Shown piece by piece: positions 35,260-43,521 of a DNA stretch of 64,000 nucleotides; within the stretch, counting starts at the first letter, position 1; each line of letters begins with the position of its first letter. Location of the stretch: contig JADKAW010000021.1 in NCBI GenBank assembly GCA_016719055.1, forward strand, positions 59,042-123,041, written 5' to 3'. The stretch is from Candidatus Rhodoferax mariagerensis (lineage in GTDB: Bacteria > Pseudomonadota > Gammaproteobacteria > Burkholderiales > Burkholderiaceae_C). The notes beneath the pieces were generated by a model. The model saw only the letters and a program-made list of their open reading frames with translations, was not told where the DNA came from and searched no databases. The translations under genes were made by a program, and so were the position numbers.

Positions 35260-35784
35260 ATGGCTAAAGTACAAGCGAAAATGCAAGGTAAGGCTGAGGG
35301 GCCTGAAGACGGTTTGCGCGAGAAGATGATCGCGATCAACCGAGTGACCAAGGTCGTCAAGGGTGGTCGCATCCTGGGCTTTGCCGCATTGACGGTGGTC
35401 GGTGACGGTGACGGCACAGTAGGCATGGGCAAAGGAAAATCGAAAGAAGTTCCAGCGGCCGTTCAAAAGGCCATGGAAGAAGCTCGCCGTAACATGACCA
35501 AAGTTTCCCTCAAGAATGGTTCCATTCACCACAGAGTCATGGGGCAGCATGGCGCTGCTTCCGTGATGATGGCGCCGGCACCTAAGGGTACTGGCATCAT
35601 CGCCGGCGGACCCATGCGCGCAGTCTTTGAAGTCGTCGGCATCACGGATATCGTTGCCAAGAGCCATGGCTCAAGCAATCCTTACAACATGGTGCGTGCA
35701 ACGCTGGATGCGCTCTCGCACGCAACAACACCGTCAATCGTAGCGGCCAAACGTGGCAAGTCGGTTGAAGAATTGTTCGCTTGA
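35260..35784 (+). CDS. rpsE: 30S ribosomal protein S5
   Basis: 174 residues, with the double-stranded RNA-binding N-terminal domain (KVVKGGRILGFAALTVVGDG) and GTGIIAGGPMRAVFEVVGIT. Involved in decoding fidelity. The spacing to neighbours is short, as in an operon. Confidence 0.97.
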   Translation: MAKVQAKMQGKAEGPEDGLREKMIAINRVTKVVKGGRILGFAALTVVGDGDGTVGMGKGKSKEVPAAVQKAMEEARRNMTKVSLKNGSIHHRVMGQHGAASVMMAPAPKGTGIIAGGPMRAVFEVVGITDIVAKSHGSSNPYNMVRATLDALSHATTPSIVAAKRGKSVEELFA

Positions 35785-35797
35785 TCGGAGTTCGTAA

Positions 35798-35980
35798 ATG
35801 ACAACTGAAAAAAAGGTAACGGTTCAATTGGTACGTAGTCCAATTGGATGCGCAGCCTCGCACCGTGCGACTGTTCGCGGATTAGGGTTGCGCAAGATTC
35901 GTAGTACCAGCGAATTGGTCGATACGCCTGAAGTGCGTGGCATGATTAACAAGATCAGTTATCTGGTCAAGGTGCTCTGA
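35798..35980 (+). CDS. rpmD: 50S ribosomal protein L30
   Basis: 60 residues, with VTVQLVRSPIGCAASHRATV and GLGLRKIRSTSELVDTPEVR. A small one-domain protein of the large subunit. Confidence 0.96.
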   Translation: MTTEKKVTVQLVRSPIGCAASHRATVRGLGLRKIRSTSELVDTPEVRGMINKISYLVKVL

Positions 35981-35990
35981 GAGGTTGATG

Positions 35991-36422
35991 ATGGAACTTA
36001 ATGGCATTAAGCCTGCTGATGGTGCTAAACACTACAAGCGTCGTGTTGGTCGTGGCATTGGCTCGGGTTTGGGTAAAACTGCTGGACGTGGACATAAAGG
36101 TCAAAAATCTCGCGCAGGTGGATATCACAAGGTTGGATTTGAAGGCGGTCAAATGCCTATGCAACGTCGTTTGCCTAAACGGGGTTTCAAATCAGCCTTG
36201 TTAAAGTTCAACGCTGAAGTTACCTTGGGTGCATTGAATCTGTTGGACTCGACAGAGATTGACCTATCCATGCTGAAGCAGGCAGGCCTCGTCGGAGAAC
36301 TTGCCAAAGTGGTAAAGATCATCAAGACTGGCGAAGTCACAAAGGCGTTTAACTTGTCAGGCATTGGCGCTACAGCAGCTGCGAAGCTGGCTATTGAAGC
36401 TGCCGGCGGGTCTTTGGCTTAA
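35991..36422 (+). CDS. rplO: 50S ribosomal protein L15
   Basis: 143 residues starting MELNGIKPADGAKHYKRRVG, Gly-rich N-terminus (GRGIGSGLGKTAGRGHKGQK). TTG 35985, ATG 35988 and ATG 35991 are consecutive in frame; GAGAGG at 35979-35984 gives the best spacing to 35991. Confidence 0.95.
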   Translation: MELNGIKPADGAKHYKRRVGRGIGSGLGKTAGRGHKGQKSRAGGYHKVGFEGGQMPMQRRLPKRGFKSALLKFNAEVTLGALNLLDSTEIDLSMLKQAGLVGELAKVVKIIKTGEVTKAFNLSGIGATAAAKLAIEAAGGSLA

Positions 36423-36445
36423 TCATATCTAGAAGTAGACTGTAA

Positions 36446-37756
36446 GTGGTAACAAGTTTAGCATCCGCTGCAAAAGGAGATAAGTATGGTGACTTACGTC
36501 GCCGTCTGGTCTTCTTGTTGCTCGCCTTAGTGGTGTACCGAATCGGTGCACACATTCCAGTGCCTGGAATTGACGCGGCTCAACTACAACAGTTCTTCAA
36601 AGGGCAGCAAGGTGGCATTCTGGGCATGTTTAACATGTTTTCAGGGGGCGCCCTATCCCGATTCACAATCTTTGCGTTGGGAATCATGCCCTATATTTCT
36701 GCATCAATCATCATGCAGTTACTAGGGTATGTGTTACCAGCATTTGAGCAGCTCAAAAAAGAAGGTGAAGCTGGGCGACGTAAGATTACACAATATACGC
36801 GCTACGGTACGTTGGGTTTGGCATTATTTCAATCTCTGGGCATTGCGGTAGCGCTTGAAAGCTCAGCTGGATTGGTAATCTCTCCTGGCTTTGGTTTTAG
36901 GTTGACAGCGGTAGTTACACTAACTGCCGGAACGATGTTTTTAATGTGGTTAGGCGAGCAAATTACAGAACGTGGTCTGGGCAACGGTATATCGATATTG
37001 ATTTTCGGTGGTATTGCGGCTGGACTGCCTAATGCTATTGGCGGCTTACTGGAGCTTGTTCGCACTGGAGCCATGAGCATCATTGTTTCGTTATTCATCA
37101 TTGTGCTGGTGGGGCTTGTAACGTATTTTGTGGTTTTTGTCGAGCGAGGCCAGCGAAAGATATTGGTCAATTATGCGAGACGGCAAGTCGGCAATAAAGT
37201 GTACGGTGGTCAGTCATCCCATCTACCGTTGAAGCTAAACATGGCAGGTGTAATCCCACCAATCTTTGCCTCTTCAATCATACTGTTGCCGGCTACAGTT
37301 GTTGGATGGTTCAGTGCAGGTGAGTCGATGCGGTGGCTAAAAGACATTGCTGGATCATTGACACCTGGTCAGCCCATTTATGTGATTTTGTACGCTGCCG
37401 CAATTATTTTCTTTTGCTTTTTCTACACGGCACTTGTGTTTAATAGCAAAGAAACAGCAGAAAATCTGAAGAAAAGTGGTGCTTTTGTGCCAGGTATTCG
37501 CCCAGGGGACAATACTGCGAAGTATATCGACAAGATTCTTCTTCGGTTGACCTTTATTGGCGCGATATACATCACATTAGTGTGTTTATTGCCAGAATTT
37601 TTGATTTTAAAGTACAACGTACCCTTCTATTTTGGGGGCACATCGCTGCTTATTATTGTTGTCGTGACCATGGATTTCATGGCGCAGGTTCAGAATTACA
37701 TGATGTCACAGCAATACGAGTCATTATTGAAGAAGGCTAATTTCAAGGCTTCTTGA
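36446..37756 (+). CDS. secY: Preprotein translocase subunit SecY
   Basis: 436-residue pore subunit of the SecYEG translocon with ten predicted membrane helices. It begins after a short polar segment with DLRRRLVFLLLALVVYRIGA-HIPVPGID; the plug region and the cytoplasmic loop VERGQRKILVNYARRQVGNK are evident. GTG 36446 is the likely start. Confidence 0.96.
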   Translation: MVTSLASAAKGDKYGDLRRRLVFLLLALVVYRIGAHIPVPGIDAAQLQQFFKGQQGGILGMFNMFSGGALSRFTIFALGIMPYISASIIMQLLGYVLPAFEQLKKEGEAGRRKITQYTRYGTLGLALFQSLGIAVALESSAGLVISPGFGFRLTAVVTLTAGTMFLMWLGEQITERGLGNGISILIFGGIAAGLPNAIGGLLELVRTGAMSIIVSLFIIVLVGLVTYFVVFVERGQRKILVNYARRQVGNKVYGGQSSHLPLKLNMAGVIPPIFASSIILLPATVVGWFSAGESMRWLKDIAGSLTPGQPIYVILYAAAIIFFCFFYTALVFNSKETAENLKKSGAFVPGIRPGDNTAKYIDKILLRLTFIGAIYITLVCLLPEFLILKYNVPFYFGGTSLLIIVVVTMDFMAQVQNYMMSQQYESLLKKANFKAS

Positions 37757-37767
37757 GATATTAACTT

Positions 37768-37986
37768 ATGGCTAAAGATGATGTAATTCAGATGCAGGGT
37801 GAAATTGTTGAAAATTTACCCAATGCAACCTTCAGGGTCAAACTCGAAAATGGGCATATTGTGCTGGGACATATATCCGGAAAGATGCGTATGCATTACA
37901 TCCGAATTTTGCCCGGTGACAAGGTCACTGTAGAACTGACACCTTACGATCTCAGTCGCGCGCGCATCGTATTTCGGGCTAAATAG
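37768..37986 (+). CDS. infA: Translation initiation factor IF-1
   Basis: 72 residues, single OB fold: MAKDDVIQMQGEIVENLPNA, GHISGKMRMHYIRILPGDKV and ELTPYDLSRARIVFR. Betaproteobacteria often carry a second infA elsewhere; this is the spc-operon copy. Confidence 0.97.
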   Translation: MAKDDVIQMQGEIVENLPNATFRVKLENGHIVLGHISGKMRMHYIRILPGDKVTVELTPYDLSRARIVFRAK

Positions 37987-38020
37987 TTGAAATTGTTATT
38001 GAAATGTTTAGGAGAATGAA

Positions 38021-38134
38021 ATGAAAGTTTCGGCTTCGGTTAAAAAAATTTGCCGTAACTGCAAAATTATTCGTCGCAAAGGCATTGTTCGTGTGATCTG
38101 TACTGATCCGCGCCACAAGCAGCGTCAGGGTTAA
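38021..38134 (+). CDS. rpmJ: 50S ribosomal protein L36
   Basis: A 37-residue protein, MKVSASVKKICRNCKIIRRK, then GIVRVICTDPRHKQRQG. It is the zinc-binding form, with Cys-x2-Cys, a third Cys and His. AGGAG precedes ATG 38021. Confidence 0.96.
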   Translation: MKVSASVKKICRNCKIIRRKGIVRVICTDPRHKQRQG

Positions 38135-38158
38135 TTGCAAGAGTTATAGAGGACTAAA

Positions 38159-38524
38159 ATGGCACGTATCGCTGGTATTAACATCCCGCCCCAAAAGCAT
38201 TCCGAAATTGGTTTAACTGCTATTTTTGGTGTCGGGCGTAGCCGAGCACGAAAAATCTGCGAAGCTTGTGGAATTGATTTTTCGAAAAAGATCAAAGATT
38301 TGACTGACGCAGAACTCGAAAAACTTCGTGATGAAGTCGGCAAGTTCACCATCGAGGGTGACTTGCGTCGCGAGACCACCATGAACATCAAACGTCTGAT
38401 GGACATTGGGTGCTACAGAGGATTCCGTCATCGCCGTGGTTTGCCACTGCGCGGGCAGCGTACTCGTACCAACGCGCGCACACGCAAAGGTCCGCGTAAA
38501 GCAGCTGCGTCGCTTAAGAAATAA
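38159..38524 (+). CDS. rpsM: 30S ribosomal protein S13
   Basis: 121 residues, with ARIAGINIPPQKHSEIGLTA, CYRGFRHRRGLPLRGQRTRT and a basic tail NARTRKGPRKAAASLKK. First gene of the alpha-operon group. Confidence 0.97.
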   Translation: MARIAGINIPPQKHSEIGLTAIFGVGRSRARKICEACGIDFSKKIKDLTDAELEKLRDEVGKFTIEGDLRRETTMNIKRLMDIGCYRGFRHRRGLPLRGQRTRTNARTRKGPRKAAASLKK

Positions 38525-38541
38525 ATTATTGAAAGACAATC

Positions 38542-38946
38542 ATGGCAAAAGCACCAGCCAATAACGCAGCCCAGCGTGTTCGTAAGAAGGTACGTAAGAA
38601 TGTAGCCGACGGAATCGCGCATGTTCACGCCTCATTTAACAACACCATCATCACGATCACGGACAGACAGGGAAATTCACTTTCGTGGGCATCCTCTGGT
38701 GGCCAAGGTTTCAAAGGTTCTCGCAAGTCAACTCCGTTCGCCGCCCAGGTAGCCTCCGAAGTTGCAGGTCGCGCTGCCATAGAGCAAGGCATCAAAAACC
38801 TTGATGTTGAAATCAAAGGTCCCGGACCTGGACGGGAGTCATCTGTGCGCGCTTTGGCGGCACTTGGCATCCGTATCAACATGATTGCTGACGTGACGCC
38901 GGTTCCGCACAATGGCTGCAGGCCACAGAAGCGCCGCCGCATTTAA
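38542..38946 (+). CDS. rpsK: 30S ribosomal protein S11
   Basis: 134 residues, with GIAHVHASFNNTIITITDRQ, GFKGSRKSTPFAAQVASEVA and the tail TPVPHNGCRPQKRRRI. Part of the mRNA exit platform. Confidence 0.97.
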   Translation: MAKAPANNAAQRVRKKVRKNVADGIAHVHASFNNTIITITDRQGNSLSWASSGGQGFKGSRKSTPFAAQVASEVAGRAAIEQGIKNLDVEIKGPGPGRESSVRALAALGIRINMIADVTPVPHNGCRPQKRRRI

Positions 38947-38966
38947 TTTACCAACCAAAGCCCACC

Positions 38967-38990
38967 GCCACAGCCAAATTGCACTGTGGC
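38967..38990 (+). promoter_or_regulatory. Short hairpin in the rpsK-rpsD gap
   Basis: GCCACAG and CTGTGGC form a seven-pair stem with a ten-base loop, 37 bases before rpsD. No T-run follows, so it is not a terminator; an S4-binding or processing role is only a guess. Confidence 0.4.
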
Positions 38991-39027
38991 TCCCGCTCAC
39001 GCGGCAGATGATTAAAAGGATATTCAA

Positions 39028-39651
39028 GTGGCACGATACTTAGGCCCCAAGGCCAAACTCTCCCGCCGTGAAGGCACAGACCTGTTTTTGAAGAGCGCCC
39101 GTCGCTCTATTGGCGACAAAGCAAAATTTGATTCAAAGCCAGGTCAACACGGACGTACCTCAGGTGCACGCACCTCTGACTTTGGCTTGCAATTGCGTGA
39201 AAAGCAAAAAGTCAAACGCATGTACGGTGTGTTGGAAAAACAGTTCCGCCGCTACTTTGAAGAGGCTGATCGTCGCAAAGGCAACACCGGCGCTAACTTG
39301 CTCTCACTGCTTGAGACTCGCTTGGACAATGTCGTGTATCGGATGGGGTTTGGCTCCACCCGTGCGGAAGCCAGGCAACTCGTTTCACACAAGGCCTTGC
39401 TGGTCAATGGCAAGTCTGTGAACATTCCGTCTTACATGGTCAAGGTGGGCGATGTTGTGGCTGTTCGTGAAAAGTCAGCTAAACAAAACCGTGTTGTCGA
39501 GGCTTTGCAACTTGCTCAGCAAGTCGGTATGCCCGCATGGGTTCAAGTGGACGCGGACAAAGCGCAAGGCATCTTCAAAGCAGTACCTGATCGCGATCAA
39601 TTCGCCGCGGACGTTAACGAGTCGCTGATTGTTGAGCTGTATTCTCGTTAA
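39028..39651 (+). CDS. rpsD: 30S ribosomal protein S4
   Basis: 207 residues, with YLGPKAKLSRREGTDLFLKS, the S4 RNA-binding domain (LETRLDNVVYRMGFGSTRAE and ARQLVSHKALLVNGKSVNIP). It nucleates 30S assembly. GTG 39028 is the start codon. Confidence 0.97.
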   Translation: MARYLGPKAKLSRREGTDLFLKSARRSIGDKAKFDSKPGQHGRTSGARTSDFGLQLREKQKVKRMYGVLEKQFRRYFEEADRRKGNTGANLLSLLETRLDNVVYRMGFGSTRAEARQLVSHKALLVNGKSVNIPSYMVKVGDVVAVREKSAKQNRVVEALQLAQQVGMPAWVQVDADKAQGIFKAVPDRDQFAADVNESLIVELYSR

Positions 39652-39674
39652 TCTGACTTCAGTTGTTATTTGCA

Positions 39675-39703
39675 ACAAAGGCCTGTCGAGGCCTTTGTTT
39701 GTC
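39675..39703 (+). terminator. Strong hairpin between rpsD and rpoA
   Basis: ACAAAGGCCT and AGGCCTTTGT form a perfect ten-pair stem with the four-base loop GTCG, followed by TTGTC. This is a good but not ideal intrinsic terminator and probably attenuates transcription into rpoA. Confidence 0.6.
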
Positions 39704-39752
39704 TAGTCAGCCTTACCGATGTAACGAATCGGGGGTATTGAGAGGAAATTTC

Positions 39753-40742
39753 ATGCAAAGTAGTTTGTTAAAACCCAAGGCTATTCAGGTTGAGCAACTT
39801 TCTGCCCATCGTGCCAAAGTGGTTCTGGAGCCGTTCGAACGGGGATACGGCCACACGTTGGGAAATGCTTTGCGGCGGGTTCTTTTGTCGTCCATGCCGG
39901 GCTATGCGCCCACCGAAGTCACGATCGCCGGTGTATTGCATGAGTATTCGTCAATCGACGGTGTTCATGAAGACGTCGTCAATATCCTGCTCAATCTGAA
40001 GGGGGTCGTTTTTAAGCTCCACAATCGTGACGAAGTCACCTTGAGCTTGCGTAAAGATAGCGAGGGCGCTGTGTGTGCCGGCGACATCCAAACGCCGCAC
40101 GACGTCGAAGTGATCAATCCCGAACACGTCGTTGCCAATTTGTCCTCGGGCGGAAAGCTCGACATGCAAATCAAGGTCGAAAAGGGCCGGGGCTACGTTC
40201 CAGGGACCATGCGTCGACATGGCGATGAGCCGACGAAATCTATCGGCCGTATTGTTCTTGATGCGTCGTTTTCGCCCGTCAAGCGCGTCAGTTACACGGT
40301 TGAAAGTGCACGTGTCGAGCAGCGCACCGACTTGGACAAGCTGATTGTCGATATCGAAACAAATGGTGCCATATCGGCCGAAGATGCGGTGCGGGCTTCC
40401 GCAAAGATTCTTGTGGAACAGTTGGCTGTGTTTGCGCAACTTGAAGGTGGCGAGATTGATGCGATTGTTTCGCCTGCTGCCCGAGGTGGAGCTCAATTTG
40501 ATCCAGTCCTCTTGCGTCCGGTGGACGAACTTGAACTCACGGTTCGATCTGCAAATTGTTTGAAAGCCGAAAATATTTACTATATCGGTGATCTTATTCA
40601 GCGCACTGAAAATGAACTGTTGAAGACTCCAAACTTAGGCCGGAAATCGCTGAATGAGATTAAGGAAGTTTTGGCTTCCCGCGGCTTAACTCTGGGTATG
40701 AAATTGGAAAGCTGGCCGCCGGCTGCACTTGAAAAGCGCTGA
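39753..40742 (+). CDS. rpoA: RNA polymerase alpha subunit
   Basis: 329 residues from ATG 39753, which has GAGAGGA upstream. The N-terminal assembly domain shows LEPFERGYGHTLGNALRRVL and the C-terminal domain LTVRSANCLKAENIYYIGDL and TPNLGRKSLNEIKEVLASRG, which contact DNA and activators. An in-frame upstream ATG at 39663 lies inside the rpsD-rpoA hairpin region and is not used in the family. Confidence 0.97.
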   Translation: MQSSLLKPKAIQVEQLSAHRAKVVLEPFERGYGHTLGNALRRVLLSSMPGYAPTEVTIAGVLHEYSSIDGVHEDVVNILLNLKGVVFKLHNRDEVTLSLRKDSEGAVCAGDIQTPHDVEVINPEHVVANLSSGGKLDMQIKVEKGRGYVPGTMRRHGDEPTKSIGRIVLDASFSPVKRVSYTVESARVEQRTDLDKLIVDIETNGAISAEDAVRASAKILVEQLAVFAQLEGGEIDAIVSPAARGGAQFDPVLLRPVDELELTVRSANCLKAENIYYIGDLIQRTENELLKTPNLGRKSLNEIKEVLASRGLTLGMKLESWPPAALEKR

Positions 40743-40802
40743 AATGTTGCGCAACGGACAGTACCTGATCCGGCTGTTTGTTATTTAAACAAAGGAAAAA
40801 AA

Positions 40803-41198
40803 ATGCGTCATGGACTTGGGTTACGTAAACTGAATAGAACTTCCTCACATCGCTTGGCAATGCTGCGAAATATGATGAACTCTCTTATCGAGCATGAAGT
40901 TATCAAGACGACAGTGCCGAAGGCCAAAGAGTTACGTCGTGTGGTTGAACCGATGATCACCTTGGCCAAAGAGGCGACCGTAGCAAACCGTCGTCTGGCT
41001 TTTGACCGCTTGCGCGACCGTGACAGTGTTGTCAAGTTATTTGCTGATTTGGGTCCGCGTTTTAAAGCTCGCCCCGGTGGCTACACGCGTATTTTAAAAG
41101 TGGGTTTTCGAGTGGGTGACAACGCACCAATGGCACTTGTCGAGTTCGTGGATCGTGCGCCGGTCACCGACGTAACTGCTGTGAGCGAAGCCTCTTAA
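40803..41198 (+). CDS. rplQ: 50S ribosomal protein L17
   Basis: 131 residues starting MRHGLGLRKLNRTSSHRLAM, with NSLIEHEVIKTTVPKAKELR and GGYTRILKVGFRVGDNAPMA. Last protein gene of the alpha operon. Confidence 0.97.
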   Translation: MRHGLGLRKLNRTSSHRLAMLRNMMNSLIEHEVIKTTVPKAKELRRVVEPMITLAKEATVANRRLAFDRLRDRDSVVKLFADLGPRFKARPGGYTRILKVGFRVGDNAPMALVEFVDRAPVTDVTAVSEAS

Positions 41199-41218
41199 TA
41201 GGTTATAATTTATAATTC

Positions 41219-41295
<77 letters not shown>

Positions 41296-41330
41296 TTTAA
41301 GTCGTCACAGGCGACCGGCAAGTTTAAAAG

Positions 41331-41361
41331 CCCTAAGTCTCTATATTCTTAGGGTTTTTTT
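41331..41361 (+). terminator. Intrinsic terminator after tRNA-fMet
   Basis: CCCTAAG (41331-41337) pairs with CTTAGGG (41348-41354), followed by seven T. It closes the ribosomal/tRNA transcript. Confidence 0.9.
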
Positions 41362-41453
41362 ATGCCAATGATTCCTGAAATGAGTAAAGTTTTGGGCAGC
41401 GCTGGATGGCTTGGGTCAGCTCATTGGCGGCATTTGCAACCCATTTCCAACGA

Positions 41454-42125
41454 TCATTTCTTTCGATAGTGTTGCCGTAGAAACTGGCCTGCTACAAAAA
41501 TATCCTTTTCAATCGCCCGGCGCACGCCAGCACTGTCGTTATGCGTCAGAGCTTGCATCACGTCGGTGTGAGCATCGTTGAGCACGGCGCTGGCTTGCGG
41601 AAAATCAAACAGCTGATTTGAAATGGGACCAGCTTTGAGCCACAGCGTGTCAATCAGCCCAAACAGCACGGGTGAACCAGCAGCTTGGTAGAGCAGGACA
41701 TGAAAATCTTCGTTGGCGCCAATGTAGTCCAAGGCATCGTCGTCGTTAAGGGCTTTGGCCATTCGCTGGCACAAATTGTCTAGTGTCTGCTTGTGCATTG
41801 CATCGAGTCGCAAGCTACCACGCTCCGCGGCTTCACCTTCAAGCAGCATGCGCACCTGCAGCAAGTCGTCAAACTCCGGCAAAGACAGGCGTGGTATTGC
41901 AACCCCCGCGTTGGGCACGTTCACCAGTGCACCTTCGGCAGCCAGGCGCTGCAAGGCTGCGCGCACCGGCATCTGGCCGACACCCATGGCCGTAGCTACA
42001 TCGCGGATTTTCAGCCGTTCTCCGGGGACAAACTTCCCCGCGTTGATGCATTGACGCAACGTTGCGTAGGTGTGGTCTTGCTGCGTCAATGCCGGCGCGG
42101 GCGCATCAAGGCTGCCGTCAGCCAT
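41454..42125 (-). CDS. GntR-family regulator (FCD domain)
   Basis: A 223-residue regulator with an N-terminal winged helix (GKFVPGERLKIRDVATAMGV and PVRAALQRLAAEGALV) and an all-helical FCD sensor domain (LLEGEAAERGSLRLDAM, NEDFHVLLYQAAGSPVL, HTDVMQALTHNDSAGVRRAI). The preferred ATG 42125 overlaps the stop of the aminotransferase gene by eight bases (ATGGCTGA), so it is the last gene of the same operon and probably controls it. Confidence 0.85.
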   Translation of the reverse strand: MADGSLDAPAPALTQQDHTYATLRQCINAGKFVPGERLKIRDVATAMGVGQMPVRAALQRLAAEGALVNVPNAGVAIPRLSLPEFDDLLQVRMLLEGEAAERGSLRLDAMHKQTLDNLCQRMAKALNDDDALDYIGANEDFHVLLYQAAGSPVLFGLIDTLWLKAGPISNQLFDFPQASAVLNDAHTDVMQALTHNDSAGVRRAIEKDIFVAGQFLRQHYRKK

Positions 42126-43512
42126 CCAGACCATCCCCCTCCAACGCAGACAGCGCCGCATCAAACGCTTGCAGCAGGCGACCAACATCTTCCGTCGTGG
42201 TGTCCGGGCAGATCAGCATCATGTTGTGAAAGGGCGTGATCAGCACGCCCCGGTTGAGCAGGAAAAGGTGAATGACGTGCTCCAGATCAGCATGCATGGC
42301 TTGAGCCGCCTCGGTGCCATTAACCGGCGGCGTGGCACAAAACTGGAATTCGGTACGTGCACCCACCTGCGTCACGCACCACGGCAATCGATGGCGTTTG
42401 ATGGTGGCAGCTAAACCCGTCGCGAGTCTGGCCGCCAGCGTGTGCATGTGTAAAAAGTTGGCTGGTGTCAAGAGCTGGGTGAGGGTGACGCGCATCGCCG
42501 CCATGGCCAGCAAGTTGGCGGTCAGTGTGGTGCCAATGCCAGAGTGTCCGGGCGGTGCATGGTGCTTGGCTGCCACCACCCGTGGCGCCAGTTCGGCGCT
42601 AAAGCCGTAGGCCGCGCAGGGCACACCGCCACCGAGCGGTTTGCCAACCACCAGCGCATCGGGCTTCAAGCCATGCGCCTGACAGTAGCCGCCGGGGCCG
42701 CTGCTGATGGTGTGCGTTTCGTCCATCACCAGCATCGCCCCATAGCGGCGAATCAGTGGTTGCGCCTGTTCCCAGTACCCGGCTTGAGGCAGCACCATGC
42801 CGATATTGGTCATGACTGGTTCGGCCAGCACACACGCCACATCTCCTGGCGCCAGCGCAGCCTCCAGGGCTGCCAGGTCATTGAATTCCACCACCCGCGT
42901 GGTGTGGGTCAGGTCATGCACCTGGCCGAGCAGGCTACTCCGTTGCACCGGCTGGCCATCGACCAGATCCACAAATACGTCGTCAACCGTGCCGTGGTAG
43001 CACCCGTTAAACACAATCAGTACTTTGCGTTGAGTGGCGGCCCGAATCCAGCGCAACACAAAGCGATTGGCATCGGTGGCTGTCATGGCAAATTGCCACA
43101 TCGGCAGGCCAAAGCGCTGCGCCAGGGTTTCTGACACTACTGAGGCGTCCGCGCTGGGCAGCATGGTGGTGTAGCCGCGCGTGACCTGTTCGGTCAGGGC
43201 TTGCGCTACCACGGGCGGAGAATGACCCAACATGGCACCGGTGTCGCCCAGGCAAAAATCTGCCAGCGTATGCTCGTCCAGATCGGTCAAATGCGCGCCT
43301 TGCGCACTGGCAACTTGCAGGGCAAACGGCGTACCCCAGTCATTCATCCAGTGCAGTGGCACGCCAAACAAAAGGTGAAGTGCAGCGCGCTCGGCCTGGG
43401 CCCGGGACTTTGGGTTACGTTCGACATAGAGGTGCCGCTCACGCGCCAGGACGGCCGCAATTCGATCTTGGTGGATGCCGCTGGAGGTGGTGTTTGGATT
43501 CGAGCTTTTCAT
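42118..43512 (-). CDS. Class III aminotransferase (aspartate aminotransferase family)
   Basis: A 464-residue PLP enzyme of the class III group. The sequence shows GDTGAMLGHSPPVVAQALTE, the cofactor region VFNGCYHGTVDDVF, MDETHTISSGPGGYC and the PLP lysine in VVGKPLGGGVPCAAYGFSAE. It is related to glutamate-1-semialdehyde aminomutase, but the context (a glutamine-synthetase-like enzyme and a GntR regulator) points to amine or amino-acid catabolism rather than heme synthesis. The substrate is unknown. Confidence 0.82.
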   Translation of the reverse strand: MKSSNPNTTSSGIHQDRIAAVLARERHLYVERNPKSRAQAERAALHLLFGVPLHWMNDWGTPFALQVASAQGAHLTDLDEHTLADFCLGDTGAMLGHSPPVVAQALTEQVTRGYTTMLPSADASVVSETLAQRFGLPMWQFAMTATDANRFVLRWIRAATQRKVLIVFNGCYHGTVDDVFVDLVDGQPVQRSSLLGQVHDLTHTTRVVEFNDLAALEAALAPGDVACVLAEPVMTNIGMVLPQAGYWEQAQPLIRRYGAMLVMDETHTISSGPGGYCQAHGLKPDALVVGKPLGGGVPCAAYGFSAELAPRVVAAKHHAPPGHSGIGTTLTANLLAMAAMRVTLTQLLTPANFLHMHTLAARLATGLAATIKRHRLPWCVTQVGARTEFQFCATPPVNGTEAAQAMHADLEHVIHLFLLNRGVLITPFHNMMLICPDTTTEDVGRLLQAFDAALSALEGDGLDG

Positions 43513-43521
43513 GGCAGCCTC

